Positions 47,171 through 58,891 of a stretch of 64,000 nt of DNA are shown in pieces. Origin of the DNA: Aphrocallistes beatrix (Eukaryota; Porifera; Hexactinellida; Sceptrulophora; Aphrocallistidae); contig OY725504.1 in NCBI GenBank assembly GCA_963281255.1, positions 2,232,001-2,296,000 on the forward strand, read 5' to 3'. The notes below the pieces were generated by a model that had not been told where the DNA came from, did no database searches, and worked only from the letters and a program-made list of their open reading frames with translations. Made by a program: the position numbers and the translations under genes. Numbering within the stretch: position 1 is the stretch's first letter; each line of letters begins with the position of its first letter.

Positions 47171-47754
47171 ACAGGGTGATCAAAAGGTTCTGCAACAAAT
47201 TTTGCTGAAGTATTGTACTTACACAAGTGGATCTAACATCCAACATTCCGTTTTACTTGAAAATTATAAGAATTATTTTAATTATCTTGCAATCCAATTG
47301 CCTGTATTTCTGAATATATTTGCCAAGGTAGATCATTAATGTTGGTGTATTTAGAAAAAAGAGAAAAATCAAAAGAAAATCCCGAATGGTACTCTATGAT
47401 TATACTTTAACAATTATTATTCTCATTGGTGATTGCCGGTCTATGAACCAAAAGAAGTGATCATATTTTAGTATTTTGAATTAATAACTGACTATAGGAA
47501 GATATAAATATATTTAATCAGGGGAAAAAAGTTCTTTTCGATCCTGAAATTTTTGAGATCACGATATTGGAGTCCCGGATATATAATATTTCAAAATTTA
47601 ATTAGTTAATATTTTGCGAATGAATAGTGTTCATTTCTAAAATAGAAGGGTGGTGGGTGATTCCATAGTTGCAAACCGATTTAAAGTTAAACTAAAGTAT
47701 CTTAGTCAAATCAATGAAGTAAATTTATTGTTGCAGAACTTTTGGATCACCCTA
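47171..47754. mobile_element. Mariner-type MITE with TA duplication
   Basis: Left end CAGGGTGATCAAAAGGTTCT and right end inverted AGAACTTTTGGATCACCCT, TIR about 26 bp, with TA outside both ends. The ends resemble mariner ITRs (GGTGNTCCAAAAGT type). No coding. Confidence 0.8.
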
Positions 47755-48775
47755 TACGTTGACATTATATGATATTCACCTGCTTCAACGTAGTCGTTAC
47801 TCTAAATTAACTAAATTTGCACTCCTTTTTCAAACTAATGTCCCAATTAAGGTATTGCATAAAAGTGAGAGTACCAGCTAGCATACTTAGGAATATGTTT
47901 AGGAATTTTCACTCACAACTTGATGTTGAGCTTAGAAGAACCACCGCTTACCATCCACAAAGTAATGGACTTGTTGAAGCGCACATTAAAATTATCAAAA
48001 AGTATGAGTCTTATTTATTTATCTAACCCCCTATTATTAGTTACTCTCTATTTGTGAAATTAACTTTGAATTAAAGTAAAATTTACAAATTGAGGAGTAA
48101 TGCAGATACAGAATGGACAGCAATACTCAGAAAAAAACGATCTACAGGGTACACTCCATTTTATTCTATGTTTGGAAGATATTATGATTCATCTAACCTT
48201 CTCAACTTGATACGATTCTACCTCTGATCCAGGATCCCCCCAACTTGATACCATTCCAAAGACCATTGACGAAGGAGATCTCTATGAACTACCGAATGAT
48301 GATGATGAGTGGATGAAAGAAATAGATGAAACTCATGATACTGCCAGAATGTTTGCTATCGACAACATCAAAAAGGAACAGAATATTCAAAAAGATTCCA
48401 AGACCGTAAACTAAAGCGTAATAGGTGAGTATTCTTATTTTTAGTGTTTGGTTCCAATAACAGAAAGTAATGACAATAATGATAATTTTCTCAAAGAAAC
48501 TTTGCAATTCGCATAACTTCTCACACTTTAATATTTTCTGTTGACGTAAATTCAATTCATCACGAGTCAAAAAATCTTAATTTAACCAAGTAGCTAAATG
48601 TAGGTCGGAATTCGAGGAAGGAGACCTAGTACTTGTACAGGAAATCAAAAAATAAAATATCTTGGACTATATTCAGTAGATAGAGTGACAACAAGCCATA
48701 TTATTGCACATACACATTTCAACAGCAAAAAGACAACTAAGATACCAATTCACCTTTCTCGAATATAAACGCACT

Positions 48776-50587
48776 AAGTAATTCTACAGTAAGTGAAATA
48801 TTATTATTTTTTAATTAAAATGCTATCAATTCCTTCGAGTTTGATATACTTTAGGATACGGAGACATCAGTAAACAAAGCAATACTCGAGCCATCCACCA
48901 ATTATATTAGTGAGTAATATGAGTATCGATAAGTTATTTACTTGTCTGAGGTTAAATTGGATACCTGAATTATATTCTTAGAATCCTATGATGATATGGA
49001 TACCTTAACTTTTGGAGCGAAAGAAGAGACATTTACAGCCAAGAACACCTACTATCTGAGACAGAAAAAAAATACTAGAAAAACAAATTTAACGCCATCA
49101 AACCTCAAGTATTAACATCAACAACACTTACTTACCAGATCTCCACGAAATCGCCCCACGTGCTGCCATAATCCGAATTAAAATGTACTCCGCACAAAGT
49201 TTCACGAATAATTGTGATCAATTCAGCTTAGATTAAATATTCCTTTATCCCTACATAGCGGGATTATATTGGATGCATATTTGGGATAATATAGTCGACT
49301 CGACTCTCGTCAGTACGAACACATATAAGGCGTAACCTGGATAAATATTAAGTAGTACACTTTTAAATTATCTATATGCAGTAGTGCACATAAACAAGAC
49401 GTACAAAATTCAAAGGTCTGGCGTACGTGCTAACGAGGGTTGACAGTAATTGAATAACAACTAGATATCAATCATTATGTTGAGACGCTTGCAAATGATC
49501 GAATGATTGGATTGACTGAATAAGGGCGAATAATCTGCAAAACTGGATTAAGGAAGTGAATAACAAGTTAGATATAGCTGTTCCTTAAAAATGGCTCATG
49601 CAGTTAATTTTTAAAGTATTCGGTACAAAAAAACCGCATGCCCAATGCCTCTAACAGACTCGTATTCTTTATTTCACAAAATAAACACCATTTCCTCCTC
49701 GCGATCCAAATTCATTCGATCAATTCTAAAGTCACTCCAAATTCACTGTTGATCAATTGCAAGCCCTCGTTATGTTGTCCGTTATTTTGACTCGACATAT
49801 ACTCTCACTACTTAAAACATCGGTGCACCCGACCATCGGTACATTCGATTCTCGGTACATTCGACTATCTTAAATTGATGGGCGTACAATTGACTGTCAT
49901 AAATTCGGCTATCGTACTTTCAATGTCACACATTCAAAAAAACGGTACACTCGGCTGACGGAACACACGATTGACGGAACAAGCGATTGACGGAACACAC
50001 ATATGACAGTACAATCGATTGACAGTACACTCAATTAGCGATGCATTCAAAGAGAATGCGACCATTGACAGATCGCATACATGCCAACCTGAGCCATGAT
50101 AAAAGCGGGACGCAGCGTTGAATTTCAGAAGCCATCACACCTAAACAACTAGTCACTAGTACTCTCCGCACATAGCTCTTATACTTACACAGACTCATAG
50201 TGTAGTTATATATTTAGGTATGATTTATGATTGATTGTTATTAAATGGAGTGTATATGGAAATGTAATTACATTAATTGATGATTCCTCGCTTCATTTTG
50301 ACTATATAGATAATTAATGAGCTTAGAAACATAATAATGCAAATCAGTTACTTAAGATATTTGCTTATAAATACATTCAGCCCATGGCCCCCTAATTACA
50401 CTAATGCATTCCAGTGACAATCATTGTTCAAGTTAAAGTATGAATACTGACCCAAAAATTACGGCCACTCTAGTCTTGGTACTTAAGTTGGGAAAATGAA
50501 AGCCTAAAAAATTTGGAGATAGAAGAATGTATAGTAAATATGCACATGTCCGTGGTGCGGTCAAAATCCCACGGCTAAATATATGTA
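48776..50587. other. Decayed 3' part of Ginger-like copy 2 and unassigned sequence
   Basis: Possible exon relics follow the GPY/F module to about 49170, but no domain is recognisable. At 49820-50060 a loose series of short phrases such as GGTACATTCGA, GGTACACTCGG and GACGGAACACACG recurs. It looks like a degenerate short-period repeat. Confidence 0.45.
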
Positions 50588-51073
50588 CAAGAGCGCTTCG
50601 CTTGCTTGTGCTCGTCGGCTTTCGGAAACTTTGTGTCCGCCGGAGGCACCTGGGCTCACATCGATTAATTTTAAGGCAGATAACATCTCTAAATATGTCT
50701 ATCTTACTGTTATGATCGATAACGCACGAAAGGACGCCAAATTTGTCAGTTTTAATGACGTAATGATGACGTTATAACAGAGTGACGAGTTATCATCTTT
50801 TGATGATCGTTGAATCACATGTGAGATATAATAATATACACATTCTAGTAAATTACAGCCTTCTCTCACCTAAAAAGGATGAGTTATAGTCAAAAAGCTG
50901 AAAATTCAAGTTATAAAACAGGTGATACTGACGTCATAATTCCATGATGAGTCGACGTTTTCGTCTGATCTCAGAATTTAGAGGAGCCATAGCCAAAAGA
51001 CTCCCATATGCCAAAAATAGCTATCTATTCGTGGCAATTTCTTCAATCAATTCGTTACAGATATTTATATATA
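50588..51073 (-). mobile_element. Helitron-like family 1, copy lacking its 5' terminus
   Basis: The 3' end CAAGAGCGCTTCGCTTGC lies after A. The body continues to CAATTCGTTACAGAT. Its own TCCTTAC end is missing, and the sequence runs directly into the left terminus of the large palindrome at 51074. Confidence 0.8.
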
Positions 51074-51103
51074 TCCTTACAATTAAAACTCGATTAATGT
51101 ATA

Positions 51104-51630
51104 CAACCGCGCTTCACTTGTGCTGCTCGACTGGGTGACACTTTGTGTCCGCCGGAGACGCCCTTCGGGCTCCTGGGGTCACATTGATTAATCATAAGGG
51201 AGACAACATCTCTAAATACGTCTGTCCAACTGTTATAATCGATATCGCACGAAAAATCAAATTCGTCAATTTTTAAATTTTGATGAGTAATGATGACGTC
51301 ATAACAAAGTGATGAGTCATCATTTTTTGATGATAGTTGCATCATATGTGAGATATATTAGTATACAGATTTTATTAAAATTCAGCCTTCCATCTCCTAT
51401 AATGGCTGAGTTATGCTCGAATAACTGTATTGCTTAACTTTTAAAATGTGACAATTACGTCATAACTCCATGATGAGTCGACATTTTCTTCTGAGCTCAG
51501 AACTTACTGGAGCCATAGCCAAAAAACTCTCACATGCCAAAAATCAGCTTTCTGCGTCTGGCAGTTTCTTCAATCAATTCGTTACAGATATATATATATA
51601 GACGCATTAATCGAGTTTCAATACTAAGGA
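51104..51630 (-). mobile_element. Helitron-like family 1 copy inserted in the palindrome's left arm
   Basis: Begins CAACCGCGCTTCAC (mutated CAAG) after A and ends ATACTAAGGA before T. It separates the first 30 bases of the palindrome from the rest. Confidence 0.85.
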
Positions 51631-53736
51631 TATATACATAGGGACTTCCATGTCAAATCAGCTAGCCATTTTACCACCATTGATCGATTTGTCTGAAATT
51701 TGCTGTGCGACAAGCCACTAGTACGTCTTTACTTTTGTGAAAATTTCAGATCAATCGATCGTGTTGTTTTTGACCTATGACGTCACAAAATTTTGAATTT
51801 TTGCTTTTTGACCACGGAATTTTTAGAATGGTAAAATCACCATCCCATATTAAACTCGAATAACTCGGAAAATATTTATCAACTCTTTCATAAACTGCTA
51901 TACTTATGTTTTCATAGATGGAGAATTCGAAAAAATGAGTATATTAAATTTTGTGTTCCTTTTATTATTGAAAACTGGAAGAAACCAACTAGAAGCAAAC
52001 CGGAACTATGACGTATCAAAAATGTATATTTTGGAAACTGTTTTATTTTTTGTTATTTACTGTTTATAATCATAATTCATTGTATGAAAAATTTCATTTG
52101 GTTTCCATATGTTCTCTTTGGGGGATTCACATTTTTGCTCCTGTAAACGCTTTCTATATAGTATAACTCAAAATTTTATCCCCTTTGTAAAAATATAAAT
52201 TTGACCTGACAACTCTAAATTTCTACCATTTTGAAAATCTTTTATGTCTTCCTCTATAATATCACTCATTCTTACAACATTCCTCAATTGATATGTGCCT
52301 AGGAATTATCAGTATGTTGTATATTTGACCGCAGACACATTAAACATCAAACTGCAATATGTTGTTGCAAATGCGATAAATATAACCAATGGGTTGTAAA
52401 GTTAATTTAGGAGGACTAATATTTGCTAAACAATCCGAAAATTACTCGGACCATAGCCCTCTGTATATAAGGACTGCTATCTAAATCTCAAAAATGGACC
52501 AGGGATGCGGTCGAAGATGGTTGAACTAATACATTATCTGCCTAAAATCATTAACGACGCAGAATAGAGCTTCGGAATATATTACCAGCATATATAAATA
52601 TGGTGCCAAAGTACCCAGATCCGTTGTTAAAATTTAGATTAATCATCACATGATTGTGCAATAGGTCATATTTGGGGCAAATATATTGATTTTCAGAGCC
52701 CTTTTTAGGGCAGTTCTAAGTGTTTGTATTATAACTCTTTTCGCCTAGAACTGAGCTGTAGATTGGGTTGTTGCGAAGAATTTGGAATTTGTTCATGAAA
52801 TGTTGCTACATTCCATCGTTGCTATGGAAACACATTTTGTTGAGGTCATACTTGAAAACTGCAATAAATATGCATTTAAATTTTATTTTATTTGATAGCG
52901 AATAGAATCCTTCCTATAAAGCCATAATATAATTTCCACGTCTAGATTCAATGGTTTACGAGTTATCAAGACAAATTTATCGCGTTAGCCACATTTGGTA
53001 ATTTGTCTAAAATCTCGTAAATCATTGAATTTAGACGTGGAAATTATGTTATGGCTTTATTGGAAGGATTCTATTCGCTATCAAATAAAATGAAATTTAA
53101 ATGCATATTTATTGCAAGTTTTCAAGATATGACCTCAACAAAATGTGTTTCCATAGCAACGATGGAATGTAGCAACATTTTACTTTGGCACCATATTTAT
53201 ATATGCTGGTAATACATTCCGAAGCTCTATTCTGCGTCGTTAATTATTTTAGGCAGATAATATATTAGTTCAACCATCTTCGACCGCATCCCTGGTCCAC
53301 TTTTGAGATTTAGATAGCAGTCCTTATATACAGAGGGCTATGGTCCGAGTAAGTTTCGGATTGTTTAGTAAATATTAGTCCTCCTAAATTAACTTTACAA
53401 CTCATTGGTTATGTTTATCGCATTTCTATTACATAGCAAAAACACATTGCACAGTTTGATGTTTAATGTGTCTGCGGGCAAATATACAACATACTGATAA
53501 TTCCTAGGCACATATCAATTGGGGAATGTTGTAAGAATGAGTGATATTATAGAAGAAGACATAAAAGATTTTCAAAATGGTAGAAATTTATAGTTGTCAG
53601 GTCAAATTTATATTTTTACAAAGTGGATAAAAATTTGAGTTATATATAGAAAGCATTTACAGGAGCAAAAATTTGAATTCCCCAAAGAGAACATATGGGA
53701 ACCAAATGAAATTATTCATACAATGAATTATGATTA

Positions 53737-54283
53737 TCCTTACTATTAAAACTCGATTATTGTATATGTATATATATATATATATATCTCTGTAACGAAT
53801 TGATTGAAGAAACTGCCGGGCGCACAAGGCTGATTTTTGGCATGTGGGAGTCTTTTGGCTATGGCTCCAGTAAGTTCTGAGTTCAGAGCAAAATGTCGAC
53901 TCATCATGGAATTATGACGTCATTGTCACATTTTTAAAAGTTAAGCAACAGAGTTATTCGAGCATAACTCAGCCATCGTAGGAGATAGAAGGCTGAAATT
54001 TTAATAAAATATGTATACTAACATGCTTCACACATGATAGAACTATCATCAAAAAATGATGACTCATCACTTTTTTATAACGTCATCATTACTCATCAAA
54101 ATTTTACAAATTGATATTTTTTGTGATTTTTCGTGCGATATCGATTATAGCATTATGACAGACGTATTTAGAGATGTTCTCTCCCTTATTATTAACCAAT
54201 GTGACCCCAGTCGACCGAAGGGAGCCTCTGGCGGACACGAAGTGTCCGCCAGCCGCACAGCGCAAGCAAGCGAAGCGCGCTTG
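53737..54283 (+). mobile_element. Helitron-like family 1 copy inserted in the palindrome's right arm
   Basis: Starts TCCTTACTATTAAAACTCG and ends GCGAAGCGCGCTTG. The palindrome sequence resumes without loss or duplication: TGATTA before, TAAACAG after. The opposite arm reads CTGTTTATAATCA without interruption. This copy defines the element's exact ends. Confidence 0.93.
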
Positions 54284-54412
54284 TAAACAGTAGAATAACA
54301 AAAAATAAAACAGTTTCCAAATGATACATTTTTGTTACGTCATAGTTCTGGTTTGCTCCCCGAGTTAGTTTTTTCCAGTTTTCAAAAATAAAAGGAACTC
54401 AAAGCTTAATAT

Positions 54413-54812
54413 ACCGTATTTCCTGAATAACCGCCGGGGCTCGAATAAGCACCGGGGGTCGAATAAGCGTCGGACGCCGGGGCATTTTAGTTCTCTGAAC
54501 ATCATATCAAACCATAAATGTATAATAATAATTTCATCCTTTAAATCACAATCTAAGCTGTTGTAACCAATATCGCATACTACGTAGTATGATATCATTG
54601 GTATGCGTGACGTACATTTAATTTTTTTTAATAGAACTAACATTCTCAGTTGAGGCAAAAATAAAAGTGCTAGTCAATGTAGTAAACATAAAAAAGAGCG
54701 CCGAGTCAAAATAGCGAATGAAAAAAATATGCGCCGGGGCTTGAATAAGCGCCGGATTTTAAGGGTGCACGAAATAAATAAGCGCCCGGGCGCTTATTCG
54801 AAGCAAAACGGT
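54413..54812. mobile_element. MITE with ACCGTATTT / AACGGT ends
   Basis: Ends ACCGT and ACGGT are inverted. Inside are several GAATAAGCGCCGG-type motifs and GCGCCCGGGCGCTTATTCG at the right. It is absent from the left arm of the palindrome, which shows the empty site near 51935. The superfamily is not identified. Confidence 0.7.
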
Positions 54813-55154
54813 CATTTTTTCGAATTTTCCATCTATAAAACATAAGTATAGCAGTTTATGAAAGAGTTGATAAATATTTTCCGAGTTATTCGAGTTTAAT
54901 ATGGGATGTTGATTTACCATTCTGAAAATCCTTGGTCAAACAGCAAAAATTCAAAGTTTTGTGACTTCAAAAGTCAAAAACCACATAACCGATTGATCTG
55001 AAATTGTCACAAAATTAAGACGTACTAGTAGCTTGTCGCACAGCAAATTTCAGACAAATCGGTTGATGGTGGTGAAATGGCTGTTTGATTTGCCGTGGAA
55101 TTTCCATATATATATAAATAAATATGCATTAATCGAGTTTTAATAGTAAGGATA

Positions 55155-55992
55155 CAAGCCCGCTTCGCTTGCTTGCGCTGCGAGGCTGGCGGACATAAAG
55201 TGTCCGCCGGAGGCGCCCTTTGGGCGCCTGGGGTACATTGATTAATTATTAGAGATAACATCTCTAAATACGTCTGTCCATAGCCTACTATATATAAGGC
55301 CTCACAGTAACTTGCGAATTTGGGACTAGGGATGCGGTAGAAGATGAATGAGCTAATACGAGCTGCCTTAAATCATTATCAAAGCACAAGAGAGCTTTGG
55401 AATTTATTACCAGCATATATAAATATGGTGTCAAAGTACCCATATCCAAAAAATGTTAGATATTAGATTAGTCACCATATGGTTGAGAAATGGGTTATAT
55501 TTGTGACAAATTTGGCGATTTTCAGAGATATTTTAAGGGCACTTCTAAGTGTTTTTAATATAAAATTTTTCGCATAGAACTCAGATGTGAATGAGTTAAT
55601 TAATATGAAAAATTTGAAATTTTTCTTGGAATATTGCTACATTCCAGTGTTGCTATGGAGACGTGTTTTGGTCAATTGGGATTATATCTTGAAAACCACA
55701 ATAGCTAGACATTCAAATGTAATTCCATTTGATAGCAAATATACTACTTCCTATTAAGTGATAATATAATTTCGACGTCTAAATTCAATGGTTTACGATA
55801 TATTCGACAAATCACCAAATCTGACCAATATGATGAATTGTCTAATAACTCGTAAAAGATTGAAATTAGACGTCTGTCAGAACTTAGTGGAGCCATATCC
55901 AAAAGACTCCCACGTGCCTAAATCAGCTTTCTGTGCCTAGCAGTTTCTTCAATCAATTTGTTATATATACGTATATTGATCGTGTTTTAGAA
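55155..55992 (-). mobile_element. Helitron-like family 1 with half of the palindromic cargo
   Basis: The 3' end CAAGCCCGCTTCGCTTGC lies after A. After ACGTCTG, the cargo begins at TCCATAGCCTACT as in the other cargo-bearing copies. It runs as a single arm to about 55877, and then family 1 5' sequence resumes (CAGAACTTAGTGGAGCC ...). The terminal TCCTTAC is degraded (ATTGATCGTGTTTTAG). Confidence 0.78.
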
Positions 55993-56435
55993 AGCTGATT
56001 TTTGGCATGCGGGAGTCTTTTAGCTATTGCTCCAGTGTCTGAGTTCAGACGAAAATGTCCACTCATCATGGAATTATGAGGTCATTGTCCCCTTTTTTCT
56101 AATTAGAAATTCAAACATTTCTTCTTTACTATGTCAACGCAGGAATGTAGCGATATTTCATTGGCTCTACACAAAAATCATTCATTGATAACATTTATAG
56201 TTAGGCTTAAAACAGCTTATAAATTCGCTAAAATTGTCTTTTAAATTCATATGATGACTAATCAAAGTTTTAATAACGGATGTATGCACTTTGATACCAT
56301 TTTTATATATGCTGGTATACTTTCTGAAAGTATATTCTGCATTGTTAATGATTTTAACTTGATTGTATTAATCCATTCGGTTATTACTGTAACTGTGAAA
56401 TAGTTTAGGGCGGCCAATCACGGCTATTTCAGATA
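55993..56435. repeat. Family 1 Helitron fragment joined to a half cargo palindrome
   Basis: 55993-56120 matches family 1 in plus orientation. At about 56130 it switches to one arm of the cargo (CTATGTCAACGCAGGAATG ...), which carries the intact TTAA site used elsewhere by a family A element. Both parts are decayed. Confidence 0.65.
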
Positions 56436-56439
56436 GGCC

Positions 56440-56493
56440 TGTTGCATGAGAAATTGACCCCCATGGGAAAATGACTCCCCTTGTATATAGGAA
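56440..56493 (+). repeat. Left terminal inverted repeat of Ginger-like copy 1
   Basis: 54 bases identical to the inverse of 63250-63303. It includes GGGAAAATGACTCCCC. Confidence 0.95.
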
Positions 56494-56963
56494 TCTACTT
56501 TTTGGAAGGTTTTATTCTTTCTATTGGTACAGAAAGTGATGTTTCCAGATGGGAGTGAACATTCTTAAAAATGCCCACTGAAAACAGAAATAGCGACTAT
56601 ACTCCAGCTGTACCATGATTCAGATCATCCTGGCCAGAATGCTACACTCAACAATATTCGCAGAGAATACTATTGGACTGGAATGTGCGAGCAAGTTAGA
56701 AGCTATGTAAGTAGTATGTTAATTTTAAAACAATTGTTAGTTAGGGCTGTAATTCTAGATGCTATATAAAATTTCGAAATCAGGTGATACATTGTGTGAA
56801 GTTTCCAATGCATATCTTTAAAAAGTGTACTATTGAGTGATCTTTTCGCATAGGTAAAAGTTGTGATAAATGCCAAAAGGAAAGGGATCCAAATACGAAT
56901 ACAAATCGTCTACTCCAACCTATACCACCTCCAGAAAGGCCATGGCAACATATCGGAATGGGC

Positions 56964-58891
56964 TTAAGGATACCGCCCTCGAAAAATCTTGCCTGGCGTA
57001 AAAAAAGAGGCAAAATGTTTTATTGCTAATTTCATTGTATTACTGATCGGTCTACCATCTGATAGCACTATTTGGACAGCAATTTTTTTTATTTTTTGTG
57101 AAATAACCCCCTAAAGTTTAGCGTCAATAAAAATTGAAAAATTATTGTAGGATTTTAACTGATTTACCAATTAGTTTTTAACTTATTTGATATTTTTTTG
57201 ATGATATGAACCTTAACATTGTTTTAGCACCTTTGGACATTATAAAACACATTATAAAAAAGATTTAAAAGAATGGGCAAATAAAATCCAAACAAAATAG
57301 CTCTATAAGGGAGTTCATTTATATAATCCTCGGGAAATCGCATGTTTAATCTCAGATATTTAGCGATCACTGGGTAAGAAATAAAATTCTGATCGTTTCA
57401 AAAAAAATTTGTTCGGATCCGACCATTTGTTCTTGAGATATCGCATATTATAGGTAAAGTTCGGCCATAATATCCCTCTATGGTCCCGAAAGAGGCTGAT
57501 GTCATATCTTAAAAACTATTGTAGATATATAATATATTATATCCTTAAATAAAAGGATATATGCGAAAATATATAGGTTCCTCGACCATTCCTTTGTCAA
57601 AAAATAAATAATTCTCGACTTATCATTGATTTAATTGTAATACAAATTCTATGGAGAACTTTGAATCTATTGGAAAATGGCGAATCTAATCATTAAATAT
57701 GTGTCCAAATTTAGCTATTATGCTAAATAGTGAATACAATTGCCGTTAATAATATGTACAGAAAAATTGGAGAACTTTTGATAATTATTTTGAAAGTTCT
57801 GGCCTTGGACCTCGCAGATTCGGTCAAACACCCCTATTTAGGGCCAAAAAGAGATATCTCTCTATCTTTGTAAATACAAGTCCAAATTCTTAGTTCTCAC
57901 TTCCTAATATACTTTGTATGAGTGTACATATATGATTCTTTGATAATAATTGTACCACACCCTATGGAATGTTAAGTTTTAGATTTTTGTCATGTGATGA
58001 CGTAGCATTTTCGAAAATCTTAACTTCGAAACTAAAAGTCGTGGACTTTCGCTCTAACTTCCTAATATACTTTTTGGAAGATTTTTATTCATTCTAAACT
58101 GATAGATTATACTTCGCAGTGCCAGGAATATGAAATATTATCTACAATTATCTCAAAATATTCGGAGTTAGGGGCCTCAAGGAAATTTGTGGATTTTGAG
58201 GGTACTTTTGCTATTTTTGATAAATATTTGGCTTTAATATACCTAAATCAGCAGTATAGATGTGAATAAATGTCTGTGGATGCTTATGTGCATTATTAAT
58301 AACTCATTTTACATTCTTCTTAACACCTAAACTTATAATGTCCATATCTCGGGACTTTGAAATTTCAAAATTGACCGTCTTTACAGAATTATTTCTCAAA
58401 TTTGGTTTGAGGTAGAAGTTTAAAAATTTCAAGAGTTGTTCCATATCATTAGGCGATGAACGTAGGACCACCATTTTTTGGATATATTCTTTTATTCATG
58501 AATTCCCCCAAAAACAGACATTTTTGGCCCTTTTTTTTCGGACACCGATAAAATTTACAATATTTGTCATTTTAACTTTCTTCTGGTCCTATGAAGTTGC
58601 AAATATGCTAGACTATCTATGATTCGATTTTGGAAGCGTTTGATTCCTTGGTATGTCCTAAACAATTCATTGAGTGCCTAAATTTCTACCATTAAGATGT
58701 GCTAGCGGAAAATTAAAAAAACAGACTTTGAGACACTGTATCTCAAAATCTAGAAATGAGAATCAAAAACGGTTTGGATAGTGCTAGTATTTCTTGATGG
58801 AGATACCTCCCCACGCTTAACATCTCTTATAGCTCTACTTTCATCGTATGCTGTAATGCAAATCATGTTTTTTCGAGGGCGGTATCCTTAA
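56964..58891. mobile_element. TTAA family A element inside the Ginger-like integrase exon
   Basis: TTAA at 56964-56967 and 58888-58891, ends GGATACCGCCCTCGAAAA and inverted. Removing one TTAA plus the element restores the integrase frame across the site (GLICNL), so the insertion postdates the gene. The two arms are long and imperfect. Confidence 0.92.

Larger units (their letters stand above)
42652..48775 (+). pseudogene. Integrase-type transposase of Ginger-like copy 2
   Basis: Exon-like pieces are separated by short introns and insertions. At 42967-43129 is the first half of an HHCC finger, FYYDTAHGGIDAIIDDIRRK. At 46734-46880 is the second half (KPCHDCQIN), then ITGIDLI with the first catalytic Asp intact. 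At 47817-48004 the sequence VELRRTTAYHPQSNGLVEA carries the Glu. Near 48100-48420, WTAILRKKRSTGYTPFYSMFGRYYD leads to an acidic linker. At about 48610-48770, FEEGDLVLVQE and LGLYSVDRVTTSHI form a GPY/F-like module. The segment with the second Asp has been lost or is unrecognisable. Stops and frame changes make it non-functional. No protease domain is recognisable downstream. Confidence 0.8.
42506..50575 (+). mobile_element. Ginger-like DNA transposon, copy 2 (decayed)
   Basis: The left end TGCTGCATGAGATTCTGACC is a diverged version of the 56440 terminus, and it interrupts a cargo palindrome fragment. A weak right-end match (GTCAAAATCCCACGG) lies at about 50559-50574, just before a Helitron; the outermost right terminus is not seen. 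The coding relics between follow the same order as copy 1. Several elements inserted later: a 3.5-kb Helitron, a Helitron fragment and a TA-flanked MITE. The right boundary is tentative. Confidence 0.6.
51074..55152. repeat. Giant palindrome with Helitron 5' ends at both termini
   Basis: The left end is TCCTTACAATTAAAACTCG reading rightward and the right end is its inverse (ATAGTAAGGA). After removing 51104-51630, 53737-54283 and 54413-54812, the arms align from the ends to the centre near 52900. Landmarks are GGACTTCCATGTCAAATC with GATTTGCCGTGGAATTTCC, CTAGTACGTC with GACGTACTAG, and CATAATTCATTG with CAATGAATTATG. The central 52452-53342 belongs to the cargo palindrome family. Arms are about 1.3 kb each. 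No open frame of note. Confidence 0.88.
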
